From positions 2,047,333 through 2,111,332 of the forward strand of contig NZ_LVEM01000001.1 in NCBI RefSeq assembly GCF_001641335.1: a DNA stretch of 64,000 nt, written 5' to 3'. Below the pieces are notes generated by a model. It was not told the origin of the DNA and did not search any database. It saw only the letters and a program-made list of their open reading frames with translations. Below, piece by piece: positions 16,934 to 25,473 of this stretch (its first letter is position 1; the number at the start of each line of letters is the position of its first letter). The stretch comes from Bradyrhizobium stylosanthis (GTDB lineage Bacteria; Pseudomonadota; Alphaproteobacteria; Rhizobiales; Xanthobacteraceae). The position numbers and the translations under genes were made by a program.

Positions 16934-17020
16934 AAAGCGCGATGAGGTCATCGCGCTTTCTGTTTGTCGTTTGAGCATGATCTTTTCGGAGAACCGCTGC
17001 GCACTTTTCCGGATCATGCT
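16934..17020. repeat. Double-hairpin intergenic repeat, copy 1
   Basis: Starts AAAGCGCGATGA and pairs with TCATCGCGCTTT; a second hairpin is GAGCATGATC pairing with GGATCATGCT. The same two-hairpin element recurs at 43118-43217 with a longer first loop. Such elements are common between genes in Bradyrhizobiaceae. Function unknown; mRNA stabilisation or protein binding is possible. Confidence 0.8.
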
Positions 17021-17088
17021 TGAGATCTGCCGTCCTATCGCGCCGCGAGGCGCCGCCCCATGAGCCAGATCAAGGTTCGCGTCGTGGT

Positions 17089-17532
17089 TCAGGGGCGCAG
17101 ATAGGCATATCCCTGCTGTTGCAGCTCGGCGAGCCGCACCACGCCGCCCTTCTCGGCCACCACGAAGCCGGGCGTGAGGTCGTCGAGCTTGACGCCCTGC
17201 GCCTTCATGGTGTTGGCGCAGGCGTCGAAGCCGACGCCGGCATCGGCAAGCTTCTTCATCATCTCGATGGTGTGATCATCGGCGGCGAGCGCGTGGAAGG
17301 CGCGCAGCGCCGGCCCATGCACGACCAGCCGGATATCGGCCTTGCCGGGCCCGCCGACGCCATCAACATGATTCTGGAGGTTGCCGAGCACGAAGACGAC
17401 ACGATCGGCGTCGGCGAGGTGATAGACGACGCGCTGTCGCGTGGGCATTTCCGTCGCAGCATTCGCCTTACGCATGGCGAAGGCACCAAACAGTCCGGCA
17501 AGGCTCGCGCGAAGCATGGATCGGCGCTGCAT
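17089..17532 (-). CDS. Exported DsrE-like protein 1
   Basis: A 147-residue DsrE/DsrF-like protein with an N-terminal leader (MQRRSMLRASLAGLFGAF, Tat-like RR, probable cleavage after KANA near 25). The DsrE fold is indicated by VVYHLADADRVVFVLGNLQNH, DIRLVVHGPALRAF and the conserved-cysteine segment GVGFDACANTMKAQG with Cys105. Cytoplasmic DsrE proteins relay persulfide sulfur; an exported version in a sox cluster may carry or trap sulfane sulfur in the periplasm (inference). A strong ribosome site AGGAGGGACC precedes the ATG. Last gene of the leftward operon running from soxX. Confidence 0.83.
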   Translation of the reverse strand: MQRRSMLRASLAGLFGAFAMRKANAATEMPTRQRVVYHLADADRVVFVLGNLQNHVDGVGGPGKADIRLVVHGPALRAFHALAADDHTIEMMKKLADAGVGFDACANTMKAQGVKLDDLTPGFVVAEKGGVVRLAELQQQGYAYLRP

Positions 17533-17540
17533 GGTCCCTC

Positions 17541-18446
17541 CTAGCGGGTCTGCTTGATGAAATCGGCGATGCGGTCGGCTACGTCTTCCGCAAACAGGTC
17601 ACGGAAGAAATGATCGGCGTCCTCGATCTTGTCGAGCTGCACTCTGCCGCCGCTCGAATCGGCGACCGGTGCGAAAGACGCTACCACATCGGGCACGACC
17701 GTATCCTTGGTTGCGGCGAGCACCAGCACCGGCAGCTTCATGCGCGCCACCAGCGCCGCAGTGTCCTGCGCGGCGTCGGCGGCATAGAAGGACGCAAAGG
17801 CGCGCGCGGTCACGACGGCGTTGCGACAATAGATGAAGCCCGGGGCATCCATCCATTCGCCGCCGCGTCCCGCCGCCACGGCTTTGGTCGCCTTCTCGAG
17901 CAGCGGCTCGAGCGGCTTGCCATAGGTCTGGGCGTAAGAGGCGCGCAAATCAGCCTCCGCTTTTGCGGTTACCGGCGCCAGCAGCACCGCGCCCGCGACC
18001 GGCGAAGCTTCGCCCGCCGCCAGATAGCGCGCCACCTGGTTGCCGCCGCGCGAATGGCCGAACGCAACAACGAGCCGGGACATGCCCTTCGCCTTCGCGA
18101 CCCAGGCACCGATCTCGGCAACCGCGTCCCCGGCGACATAGTCGTGCCGCGTCGCGCAGTCGTACATGCCCTTGCGACGATCGAGCCCCAGCGACAGCGT
18201 GTGCGCGAGCGACGCGATGCCGCGCTGCTCGAGCGCCTTCGCGATACCCTGGATGACTTCCATGTCCTTGTGCGCGAGCGTACCGTGGGTCATCACGACG
18301 AGCGGCGTGTCCGGTCCCATCGTGGTAGGCGTGCGCAGCGTCGCGAGCGTCGTGCGGCCGTCGATCGACAGTTCGAGCTCCTGCTCGGCGGCGCCGACAG
18401 GCCGGGCGAGAAGCAGCAAGACCACCAGTCCCATCAACCATCGCAT
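17541..18446 (-). CDS. Exported alpha/beta hydrolase in the sox operon
   Basis: A 301-residue protein with a signal peptide (MRWLMGLVVLLLLARPVGAA). The alpha/beta hydrolase core shows the oxyanion strand VVMTHGTLAHKD, nucleophile elbow GHSRGG with Ser132, a later LAATKDTVVPD acid region and a C-terminal DADHFF histidine. The fold resembles dienelactone-hydrolase or esterase-like enzymes; the substrate is unknown. It sits between two exported DsrE-like genes with gaps of 8 and 13 bases, so it belongs to the same transcript. The start at 18446 gives a clean signal peptide; an upstream in-frame start would overlap the previous gene. Confidence 0.82.
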   Translation of the reverse strand: MRWLMGLVVLLLLARPVGAAEQELELSIDGRTTLATLRTPTTMGPDTPLVVMTHGTLAHKDMEVIQGIAKALEQRGIASLAHTLSLGLDRRKGMYDCATRHDYVAGDAVAEIGAWVAKAKGMSRLVVAFGHSRGGNQVARYLAAGEASPVAGAVLLAPVTAKAEADLRASYAQTYGKPLEPLLEKATKAVAAGRGGEWMDAPGFIYCRNAVVTARAFASFYAADAAQDTAALVARMKLPVLVLAATKDTVVPDVVASFAPVADSSGGRVQLDKIEDADHFFRDLFAEDVADRIADFIKQTR

Positions 18447-18459
18447 CGGCGGCTTCTCC

Positions 18460-18921
18460 TCAGGGACGGACAATCGTCCAGTTCTTTTCGGCAAGATCCA
18501 TCAGCATGGCAACCCCGACCTGGGTGACGCTGACACCCTCGATCAGCGGCGGCCGCCTGCCCTCCTTCACGGCGAGCGTCTCAAGCGTATTGCCGCAGCC
18601 GATGAAGCTCACATTGGGCATCGATTTCAGGAAGTTCACCAGGCGCTCCCTCACCGGCGAGCGGTCATCGAGCAGCATGTCGAGGCCGCCATTGAAGGCG
18701 ACCACCATGATCTCGACGTCCTCGCCCTGCCCGGAATAATGCCGCGAGACGTTAGCCGCAACATCGAGGACGGCGCGCATCTTGACGGGGTCGTCGTCGC
18801 TGATCTGCAGCGCAAGCCGGTGCGACTCCGCTGCCCGGGATGGGGAAGCGAAACCGGTCACGATGAAGGCGGCGAGCAGTCCGCAAAGCAATCCGCGGCG
18901 GCTCGCCCGTCCGTTCCTCAC
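18460..18921 (-). CDS. Exported DsrE-like protein 2
   Basis: A 153-residue protein with a leader (RRGLLCGLLAAFIVTGFASPSRA) and a DsrE-like domain: HRLALQISDDDPVKMRAVLDVA, VEIMVVAFNGGLDMLL, and the cysteine segment FIGCGNTLETLAVKEG with Cys109. It starts with GTG overlapping the soxD stop (GTGA). Paralogue of the protein at 17089-17532 but clearly diverged. Probably a periplasmic sulfur carrier or binding protein for the Sox system (inference). Confidence 0.83.
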   Translation of the reverse strand: MRNGRASRRGLLCGLLAAFIVTGFASPSRAAESHRLALQISDDDPVKMRAVLDVAANVSRHYSGQGEDVEIMVVAFNGGLDMLLDDRSPVRERLVNFLKSMPNVSFIGCGNTLETLAVKEGRRPPLIEGVSVTQVGVAMLMDLAEKNWTIVRP

Positions 18922-19610
18922 TCCACGCCCCGCGGCTTTCCGTCCTTGCCGTCCTCAGGCGTCACATCAATGACGGCAGCGCGCGCAGTGATCTTCACCG
19001 GCGCGATGCAATCCTTCATGCAGGGGTCCTTCTGCCAGAACGACTTCTCGGTGGTGGCACGATCGTCCATCACAAAGCCCTGCTCGTTCGGCATCTTGAT
19101 CTTGGCGAGGTTCTTGTTGTTCAGCTCGAAATTCTGATCGGTAACGACATCGTTCAGGTAGAGAACGTAGGCGACCAGCGCATAATATTCGTCGACCGAG
19201 AACGACTCGGCATTGCCGTAAGGCATGGCGTGACGGACATAGTCGAACACCGTCGAGGCGTAGGGCCAGTATGAGCCCACCGTCTTGACCGGATTGTCCG
19301 AGGTCAGTGAGCCCTTGCCCCCGGCCAGCACCGGCCATCGGCCGTTGCCTTCGCCGAACTCGCCGTGACAGCTCGAGCAATTATCCATGAACAGCTTTTC
19401 GCCCTGGGCGACCGTGCCCTTGCCTTCCGGCAGGCCCTGGCCGTCGGGCCGGACGTCGATGTCCCAGCCGCGGATCTCGTCCGCTGTCGGCGCGCGGCCG
19501 ATGTGGTAGCGCGATCCGGCTTTGACCTCGGTCTTCTGTTGCGCGAATGCCGGCACGCTGAGGGCGCAAGCGATCAGCGCGAGAGCAATGAACTTAGGCG
19601 ACTTCGACAT
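18918..19610 (-). CDS. soxD: SoxD, c-type cytochrome subunit of sulfane dehydrogenase
   Basis: A 230-residue exported cytochrome c (signal MSKSPKFIALALIACALSVPAFA). The single haem site is C78-S-S-C81-H82, with axial methionine candidates such as the one in RHAMPYGNAESF. SoxD pairs with the molybdenum subunit SoxC to remove six electrons from the sulfane sulfur bound to SoxY. This version has one haem and is much shorter than the dihaem Paracoccus SoxD, as found in several alphaproteobacteria. The ATG at 19610 overlaps the soxC end by 17 bases and begins the signal peptide. Confidence 0.9.
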   Translation of the reverse strand: MSKSPKFIALALIACALSVPAFAQQKTEVKAGSRYHIGRAPTADEIRGWDIDVRPDGQGLPEGKGTVAQGEKLFMDNCSSCHGEFGEGNGRWPVLAGGKGSLTSDNPVKTVGSYWPYASTVFDYVRHAMPYGNAESFSVDEYYALVAYVLYLNDVVTDQNFELNNKNLAKIKMPNEQGFVMDDRATTEKSFWQKDPCMKDCIAPVKITARAAVIDVTPEDGKDGKPRGVE

Positions 19611-20862
19611 TCTCGACCTCACCATTGGCCTGCACATGCCAGGTCTGGATGCCATTGTTGTGATAGATGGAGTTGACGCCGCGGATCTTGCGCAGCTCGG
19701 CCTTGCTCGGTTGCACATAGCCGGTCTCGTCCTGCACGCGCGATTGCAGCAGCAGCGGCTCGCCGTTCCAATCGAATTCGTAGTAGAAGCGCGTCAGCGC
19801 CTTGTCGAGAACGGGACCATCGAGCCGCGCCGGCCACCAGTTGCGGCCGCCATCGAGCGACACGTCCACGCGCTTGACCTTGCCGTTGCCGCTCCAGGCG
19901 AGCCCCGAGACGATCGTAAAGCCCTTGCCGTGCTTGATCGGCGCCTGCGGGCTCGGGCTCGTGATGACAGACTTGGCGTCCATCGACCAGGTGAAGCGGC
20001 GCGCCTTGCCGTTCGGCATGAGGTCCGTGTATTTCGACGTCTCCTCGCGGGTGTGCCAGGGCTGATCACCGACCTTGATGCGGCGCAGCCACTTGACCCA
20101 GAGATTTCCCTGCCAGCCCGGCACCACGAGTCTCATCGGGTAGCCCTGCTCCGGATAGAGCGCCTCGCCATTCATCTTGTAGGCGATGATGCAGTCGTCG
20201 AGCGCCTTCTCGATCGGCAGGCTGCGATCCATCGCCGCCGCGTCGGCGCCTTCGACCAGGAGCCACTTGCCGTTGGTCTTGACGCCGGCTTCCTCCAGCA
20301 GCGTGCGCAGCGAGACGCCGGTGTACTGCACGCAATGGATCATACCATGGGTGAACTGGCAGCCATTGAGCTGCGCGCCGCGCCACTCCATGCCCGAATT
20401 CGCCGCGCATTCCATGAAGTGGATGCGGTTGACGCGCGGATAGCGCTTGAGCTCGTCCAACGTCAGGATCAGCGGCCGCTCGACCAGGCCATGGATCATC
20501 AGGCGATGATCGGCCGGATCGATCTCGGCGATGCCGCCGTGGTGCCGCTCGAAGCACAGACCGTTCGGCGTGATGATGCCTTCGAGCTCATGCAGCGGCG
20601 TGAAGCTCACGGAGGACTCGCGCGAGGCGGTCAACCATTCGACGTCGCGCCGGATGACATCCTTCTCGAACTTTGACGGCTTGCCGTAAGGGCGCACGGC
20701 GACACCCTCTCCGAGCGATTTGGTCCACTCCGGCACGTTTGGCGGTTGGTTCGCCGGATTGCCGCCGGCCAGGGCGGGCCTCGCGAGCACCGACGCCGCA
20801 ACGCCGGCGCCAGCGGCCAGGAAACTGCGTCGGGATTGCCGGGGACTGTCCATCTTCGACAT
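19594..20862 (-). CDS. soxC: SoxC, molybdenum subunit of sulfane dehydrogenase
   Basis: A 422-residue molybdopterin enzyme of the sulfite oxidase fold. It has a Tat leader (SRRSFLAAGAG), the oxidoreductase domain with Moco-ligating Cys152 in HFMECAANSG, GMIHCVQYTGVSLRTLL, and a C-terminal dimerisation domain (VDVSLDGGRNW). Works with SoxD in the periplasm, so the Sox pathway here should oxidise thiosulfate fully to sulfate without sulfur globules. Located six bases after soxB in the same leftward transcript. Confidence 0.94.
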   Translation of the reverse strand: MSKMDSPRQSRRSFLAAGAGVAASVLARPALAGGNPANQPPNVPEWTKSLGEGVAVRPYGKPSKFEKDVIRRDVEWLTASRESSVSFTPLHELEGIITPNGLCFERHHGGIAEIDPADHRLMIHGLVERPLILTLDELKRYPRVNRIHFMECAANSGMEWRGAQLNGCQFTHGMIHCVQYTGVSLRTLLEEAGVKTNGKWLLVEGADAAAMDRSLPIEKALDDCIIAYKMNGEALYPEQGYPMRLVVPGWQGNLWVKWLRRIKVGDQPWHTREETSKYTDLMPNGKARRFTWSMDAKSVITSPSPQAPIKHGKGFTIVSGLAWSGNGKVKRVDVSLDGGRNWWPARLDGPVLDKALTRFYYEFDWNGEPLLLQSRVQDETGYVQPSKAELRKIRGVNSIYHNNGIQTWHVQANGEVENVEVA

Positions 20863-20868
20863 CGCTTC

Positions 20869-22566
20869 TTACGCTCCGGTGACTTTGACGGCTCTATTGG
20901 GTTCGAGGCGAACCGTCTTCTGTCGGGTCAGATAGTTCGAGACGACCTCCCAGATCGGCGGCCCCTCGGTTCCTTCGTTGACGCTGGCCCAGCCCGCGAC
21001 CTGATATTCTCTGTTCGGGTCGATCGGCGCGCCGGTCTTGGCCATCTGCATGTCCGAGATGCGGCTACCCTGCGGCTTCGCGACATCGATCGCGTAGGAC
21101 AGTCCGCCGATCCGCACCATGTCGCCGCCCTGCTGGTAATAAGGATCGACGTTGAAGAGATTGTCGGCGACGTCCTCGATGATCTCCTTCAACCGCGAAC
21201 CCGTCATCCCCATGCGGTAGACGGCCGGATACGTGATCGCGGTCGCATTGGTGACGTCCTCGAAGGTGATGTCCTGCCCCGGCAACACGCTGGTGCCCCA
21301 GCGGAAGCCGGGCGAGAGTGCGATCTCGGCGTCGCGCTCCTGCATCAGCGCCTGGCAGATCAGATCGTCGAATGTTCCGTTGAAATTGCCGCGCCGGTAA
21401 AGCAGCGAGTCGGTCTTGCCGAGCACCTTGGCCAAGTCGGACGCAAATGGCTTGCGTACTTCCGCGATTTTCGCGGACATCTCGGCGTCCGCCGTGATCA
21501 CATCGGAAAACAGCGGAATGAGCTTATAACGGTAGGCCTTGACCTCTCCGTCGCGGACATCGAGATCGAGCCGCGACACGAACTTGCCGGACGAACCGGA
21601 TGCGATCAGCAGCGTCTTGCCGACCTTGACCGCCTCGGGCAGCGCGTCGTGCGTGTGCCCGGTCAGGATAACGTCAATACCCTTGACCCGGCTCGCAAGC
21701 TTGCGGTCGACGTCGAATCCGTTGTGCGAGAGCAGCACGACCAGCTGCGCGCCGTCCTTGCGCACCTTGTCGACCTGCGCCTGCACGTCCTCTTCGCGCA
21801 CGCCGAACGACCAGTTCGGAATCATCCAGCGCGGATTGGCGACCGGCGTATAAGGGAAGGCCTGGCCGAGCACTGCGATCTTGACGCCGCCGCGCTCGAT
21901 CATGCGCGAGGCATCGAAAGCCGCCTCGTTCCATTCGGTGTCGCGGATGTTAAGGCCGAGGAACGGGAAGCCGAGGCCTTCGATCGCCTGCTTGACGCGC
22001 TCGGTGCCGTAGGTGAACTCCCAATGGCCGGTCATGGCGTCGGGCTTGAGCAGCGCCATGCAGTCGATCATGTCCTGGCCGCGCGTCTTCAGCGACGACC
22101 ATGACCCCTGCCAGGTGTCGCCGCCGTCGAGCAGCGCGACCTTGTCGCCGCGCTCGGCGCGGATCGCCTTGATCACGGTCGCGGCGCGATCAAGACCGCC
22201 GATCCGGCCGTAGCTCTTGGCGAGCGCTTCGAAATCCTCCGACGTCAGCGCGTAGGCCGCCGACGAGCCGGGTGCGATGCCGAAGCGGGCGAGAAACTCC
22301 TTGCCGGTGATGTGCGGCGGCAGCCCCTTCGCCTCGCCCACGCCGAGATTGGTGGAGGGCTCACGGAAGTAAAGCGGCATGAGCTGGCCGTGCATGTCGG
22401 TCACGTGAACCAGCGTGACGTTGCCGAGCGGTTCGAACGCCAGCAATTCCTTCTCGGTCAGGCGCTGCTGGGCCACCGCCCGCGTCAGGCCGGAGCCAAC
22501 ACCGGTCGAGAGTGCCGCCGTTGCCGCAGCCACCTGGATGAATTCGCGGCGCGAGATCATGCGCAA
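20869..22566 (-). CDS. soxB: SoxB, sulfate thiohydrolase
   Basis: A 565-residue dimanganese enzyme that hydrolyses the terminal sulfone of SoxY-bound thiosulfate to release sulfate. Tat leader SRREFIQVAAATAAL; metallophosphatase-type motifs VTLVHVTDMHGQL, VALLDGGDTWQGS, MTGHWEFTYG, VLLSHNGFDVD and ILTGHTHDALPE; C-terminal nucleotidase-like domain. The GHWE motif is typical for SoxB rather than 5'-nucleotidases. It lies between soxA and soxC in the classical order. Confidence 0.96.
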   Translation of the reverse strand: MRMISRREFIQVAAATAALSTGVGSGLTRAVAQQRLTEKELLAFEPLGNVTLVHVTDMHGQLMPLYFREPSTNLGVGEAKGLPPHITGKEFLARFGIAPGSSAAYALTSEDFEALAKSYGRIGGLDRAATVIKAIRAERGDKVALLDGGDTWQGSWSSLKTRGQDMIDCMALLKPDAMTGHWEFTYGTERVKQAIEGLGFPFLGLNIRDTEWNEAAFDASRMIERGGVKIAVLGQAFPYTPVANPRWMIPNWSFGVREEDVQAQVDKVRKDGAQLVVLLSHNGFDVDRKLASRVKGIDVILTGHTHDALPEAVKVGKTLLIASGSSGKFVSRLDLDVRDGEVKAYRYKLIPLFSDVITADAEMSAKIAEVRKPFASDLAKVLGKTDSLLYRRGNFNGTFDDLICQALMQERDAEIALSPGFRWGTSVLPGQDITFEDVTNATAITYPAVYRMGMTGSRLKEIIEDVADNLFNVDPYYQQGGDMVRIGGLSYAIDVAKPQGSRISDMQMAKTGAPIDPNREYQVAGWASVNEGTEGPPIWEVVSNYLTRQKTVRLEPNRAVKVTGA

Positions 22567-22587
22567 TGCTCCTGCATGCTCGTCGTT

Positions 22588-23409
22588 TCAGTTACGGACC
22601 GACGGCGTCTCGACGGGCAAGCCGATGCCGCGCCAGGCGACGTAGAGTTCGAGAGCCAGGAACTCGTCCGAGAGCGGCTTGAACGGCTCGGCGCGCACGT
22701 CGAACATGCAGCCTTCGAAGCGCTCATGAAGCGGCACAACACGCTGATCGCGCAGCCGATAGGTCGGAAAGCCGTTGGTTTGACCCTGGCTCAGAAAATC
22801 GGCGCGCATGAACTTGCCGTTGTTGCGCTCGTGGCAGGAGGCGCAGGCGAGATCGAGCTGGCCGTATCGGGTGTAGTAGGTCTGCTTGCCACGCTCGAAC
22901 CACGGCGACATCGGGCCGTCGGTCTTCACCGCTACTGGCATGCCGTGCGACTGGTATTTCACGAAGGTCGTCATGTCGGTCAATTCCCTGGATTTGAATT
23001 TCCAGGGCTCCGCCTTCATGTGCTCGACACGACAGATATTGATGCGTTGCTCGAGATTGACCGGCTTCTTGAGCTTGTCGTCCCATTTCGGCATGGTGGC
23101 GCCGACGCCCTTCATGCTCGTCTCGGGCTGACCGTGGCAGCTCATGCACGACTTGCCTTCGCTGCCCTCGGCCTTCTTCCAGGCGTCGGCGGCACGCTCC
23201 ACCGCGAGGAAGCCGGGATTTTCCAGGTCGTCGTCCTGCAAGGCGCGCGTCTCCTTGCTGCGGAACTGGTAGCCGGAAATAATGGTGTTGAAGACGTGGC
23301 CGGGCGGCGCCGGGATGCCCTTGCGCTCGGCGTCCTGTGCAAGGGCGGCCGTTGCAACCGACGCGGCGAGCGCAATTGCCGCGGCTAACCCAACATATCG
23401 TGGCGCCAT
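22588..23409 (-). CDS. soxA: SoxA, dihaem cytochrome c of the SoxAX complex
   Basis: A 273-residue exported cytochrome (signal to about residue 25, ALAQ). Two haem sites are seen: C88-x-x-C91-H92 (CMSCH) and C189-x-x-C192-H193 (CASCH), plus the active-site Cys234 in FEGCMFDVR, which becomes the cysteine-persulfide haem ligand. SoxAX attaches thiosulfate to the SoxY cysteine. Dihaem SoxA is the Paracoccus-type form. The start at 23409 follows GGAGG and gives a clean signal peptide; earlier in-frame codons would run into soxZ. Confidence 0.95.
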   Translation of the reverse strand: MAPRYVGLAAAIALAASVATAALAQDAERKGIPAPPGHVFNTIISGYQFRSKETRALQDDDLENPGFLAVERAADAWKKAEGSEGKSCMSCHGQPETSMKGVGATMPKWDDKLKKPVNLEQRINICRVEHMKAEPWKFKSRELTDMTTFVKYQSHGMPVAVKTDGPMSPWFERGKQTYYTRYGQLDLACASCHERNNGKFMRADFLSQGQTNGFPTYRLRDQRVVPLHERFEGCMFDVRAEPFKPLSDEFLALELYVAWRGIGLPVETPSVRN

Positions 23410-23437
23410 CCGAGCCTCCCTCAATGCGCGATGCGCA

Positions 23438-23764
23438 TCACGCCTTGAGCGCAATCTTCTCTTCGGCGGTGATCACCGTGCCGTCGTCGTCCGTCCAGGC
23501 GAATTTGAACGTTCCCGCCTCGTCGATCTTGGCGTCGAACTGGATGTAGGGATTGGCGGAGATCGCCGGTTCAAGCGCGCAAGCGAATACCGGTTTGCCG
23601 TTGAACTCGCAGGCGAACTTGTTGATGATCTTGCGCGGAATGGTCTTGCCCTGCGCGTCCTTGCGCTGGCCGGATTCCATGACATGCGAGACCAGGGTCT
23701 TGATCTGGATGATTTCGCCCTTGGCGGCTTCCTTCGGAAGCTTGATGCGCGGTTTGTCTGCCAT
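23438..23764 (-). CDS. soxZ: SoxZ, sulfur-carrier complex subunit
   Basis: A 108-residue immunoglobulin-like protein without a signal peptide (MADKPRIKLPKEAAKGEIIQ; VSHVMESGQRKD; FACEFNGKPVFACALEPAIS). SoxZ is carried across the membrane bound to Tat-exported SoxY and forms the SoxYZ carrier on which sulfur intermediates ride. Length and sequence are normal. It follows soxY by 16 bases. Confidence 0.95.
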   Translation of the reverse strand: MADKPRIKLPKEAAKGEIIQIKTLVSHVMESGQRKDAQGKTIPRKIINKFACEFNGKPVFACALEPAISANPYIQFDAKIDEAGTFKFAWTDDDGTVITAEEKIALKA

Positions 23765-23780
23765 CGTCTATCTCCTGCCG

Positions 23781-24233
23781 TTAGCCGCCGCAGCCGCCGA
23801 TTGTGACCTTCACTGTCTTCTGTTCCGAGAACAGCGACCTGTCGCTCATCTTCGCGATCGCGACCACGTTCTGCGTGGCGGCGAGCCGGATGCGGATCGA
23901 GGCTTCCGCCTTGCCCGACAGCGGCGTGAACGACAGCGTCGCGACGCCCGCATTCGGGTTGCCGTCGGCAAGGATCATGACTTCCTTGACATGAGAGTCT
24001 ACGGTCATCGGGCTCTCGATGTTGATCGACAGCGGCACGGTGTTGCCGTTCTCCGCGATCTCCGGCAGGTCGAGCGAGATCTTGCCCTTGGCAGGTTTCT
24101 TGCCGCCGGTGAACTTCTCGATCCACGTTGCGGCATCGTTCGTCACTTCGGCATCGGCCGCCATGGGCAACACGGTCAGCATGACGAAGCCGCCCCCGAG
24201 CGCAAAGGCCTGCCGTCGATTGATGGCTTTCAT
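23781..24233 (-). CDS. soxY: SoxY, sulfur-carrier protein
   Basis: A 150-residue exported carrier with a leader containing NRRQAFALGGGFVML (Tat-like) and the hallmark C-terminal swinging arm GGCGG, with the substrate-bearing Cys148 third from the end. All Sox intermediates are covalently bound to this cysteine. Located between soxX and soxZ in the standard order. Confidence 0.95.
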   Translation of the reverse strand: MKAINRRQAFALGGGFVMLTVLPMAADAEVTNDAATWIEKFTGGKKPAKGKISLDLPEIAENGNTVPLSINIESPMTVDSHVKEVMILADGNPNAGVATLSFTPLSGKAEASIRIRLAATQNVVAIAKMSDRSLFSEQKTVKVTIGGCGG

Positions 24234-24251
24234 TCCTGGTCCTCCCCGCCG

Positions 24252-24719
24252 TCAGTTCAGCGTCTTGAGAAAAGCGATGACGTCCTCGACCTGCGCGGCC
24301 GTCAGGATCGACTTGCCGACAAATTCCGGGCGCACCCGGCTCAAACCATCGTTCTTGAAGAACGCGGGCATGACCGTGTCGGTGAAGACGCGCTTGGGGT
24401 CGGCGACGATGAGGCGCAACTGCGCCTCGGTGTAACGGCCGGCGACGCCGTCAAGCGACGGACCGAACTCGCCGTGGAATTCCTCGGATTTCAGACTGGT
24501 GACTTGATGGCAGGCCAGGCAATTGCCGAGCGTGCGCGTGAGGAACACTTTCTTTCCGGCCTCGGCATTGCCGGGCGTGGCGGTCAACGACTTCGGCAGC
24601 GAGTCATTGACGACGTCGAGCTTGATCGGCTCCGCGGCCGGCAATTTCGCCGGCTCCTGGGCGCGAACGCCTCCGGCCGACAGACACAGTGCAAACGCAG
24701 CTACGAGCGAGCGCCGCAT
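24252..24719 (-). CDS. soxX: SoxX, monohaem cytochrome c of the SoxAX complex
   Basis: A 155-residue exported cytochrome (signal MRRSLVAAFALCLSAGGVRAQ). Haem site C67-L-A-C70-H71; GPSLDGVAGRYTEAQLR and a methionine ligand region VMPAFF follow. First gene of the long leftward transcript soxXYZABCD-dsrE-hydrolase-dsrE. The ATG at 24719 was chosen because GAGGGTAGGAAAC immediately precedes it, a good ribosome site, although ATGs 15 and 63 bases upstream are in frame. Confidence 0.93.
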   Translation of the reverse strand: MRRSLVAAFALCLSAGGVRAQEPAKLPAAEPIKLDVVNDSLPKSLTATPGNAEAGKKVFLTRTLGNCLACHQVTSLKSEEFHGEFGPSLDGVAGRYTEAQLRLIVADPKRVFTDTVMPAFFKNDGLSRVRPEFVGKSILTAAQVEDVIAFLKTLN

Positions 24720-24780
24720 GTTTCCTACCCTCATGACGGGTGACGCCCCGTCTTTGATCGCGACGGACTTACAATCCATC

Positions 24781-24808
24781 AAATTCAGTTATTATGATAT
24801 GTTCATAT
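24781..24808. promoter_or_regulatory. AT-rich operator-like region upstream of soxX
   Basis: Contains ATTC (24783-24786), the 10-mer ATTATGATAT (24791-24800) that recurs upstream of soxW at 25474-25483, and a perfect small palindrome ATATG-TT-CATAT (24797-24808). It lies about 65 to 90 bases before the soxX start. Candidate binding site for one of the two-cysteine ArsR-type regulators (inference). Confidence 0.5.
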
Positions 24809-24848
24809 AAGAGGCGCCGTCAAGCGAAATTCGCGGAAACGCTCTCAG

Positions 24849-25469
24849 CTAACCGTTTGCGGCGAGGAAATCCCGGAACGAGCCGCGCTCATAGGCCCGC
24901 TCCCGCACGAAACGAAACATCGAAAGGAAGTGCGGCGGCTTGAGATAGCCGGGCGCCCGCGCCACTTCCCGCGCCATCGCTTCTTTCGTTTCGATGCCGT
25001 CGGATGACGGCGGAAAGAACTGAAACGTCGGGGTGAACCTGATCCCGTATTTCTGGGCGAGGTCCTTCTCGGTCAATTCCTGGCGGTCGAAATCCGTAAC
25101 CTTGCGGGAGCCGATCAGATTGAGCTGCAACACCTCGAAATTGTCGCGGATATACTTGGTGATGTCGGCATCGGCAAAGTTCACCAGATGCGTCTCTCGG
25201 CAATAGGGACAGCCGCGCAGCTCCCACATGATGGCGAGGCGCTTGCCGCCGGCGGCCGCGCTGTCGAGATCCTCGCGCAGATCGAGAAAGCTCTGCAAGA
25301 ACCAGGGCTCATGATAGATCCCGTCTTCACCAAGCGCGGGCTCGGCAGCCGCCGCGCCGCGGCCCGCGGCAAGGGCAGCCCCCGACGCCAGGGCGAGAAA
25401 GCCGCGCCGCGTCTGTGTGCGAGGCGACATCAGGGATTTGTGCTTCGGAGGATCTTGCGCATCGGTCAT
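24849..25469 (-). CDS. soxW: SoxW, periplasmic thioredoxin
   Basis: A 206-residue exported thioredoxin-like protein. Tat-like leader TRRGFLALASGAALAAG; thioredoxin active site C87-P-Y-C90 in MWELRGCPYCRETH; cis-proline region IRFTPTFQFFP. SoxW receives electrons from SoxV and keeps the Sox carrier cysteines usable. The start is uncertain: ATGs at 25493, 25469 and 25430 are in frame and none has a clear ribosome site. The ATG at 25493 would lie inside the operator-like sequence, so 25469 was chosen. Confidence 0.88.
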   Translation of the reverse strand: MTDAQDPPKHKSLMSPRTQTRRGFLALASGAALAAGRGAAAAEPALGEDGIYHEPWFLQSFLDLREDLDSAAAGGKRLAIMWELRGCPYCRETHLVNFADADITKYIRDNFEVLQLNLIGSRKVTDFDRQELTEKDLAQKYGIRFTPTFQFFPPSSDGIETKEAMAREVARAPGYLKPPHFLSMFRFVRERAYERGSFRDFLAANG

Positions 25470-25473
25470 TTTC

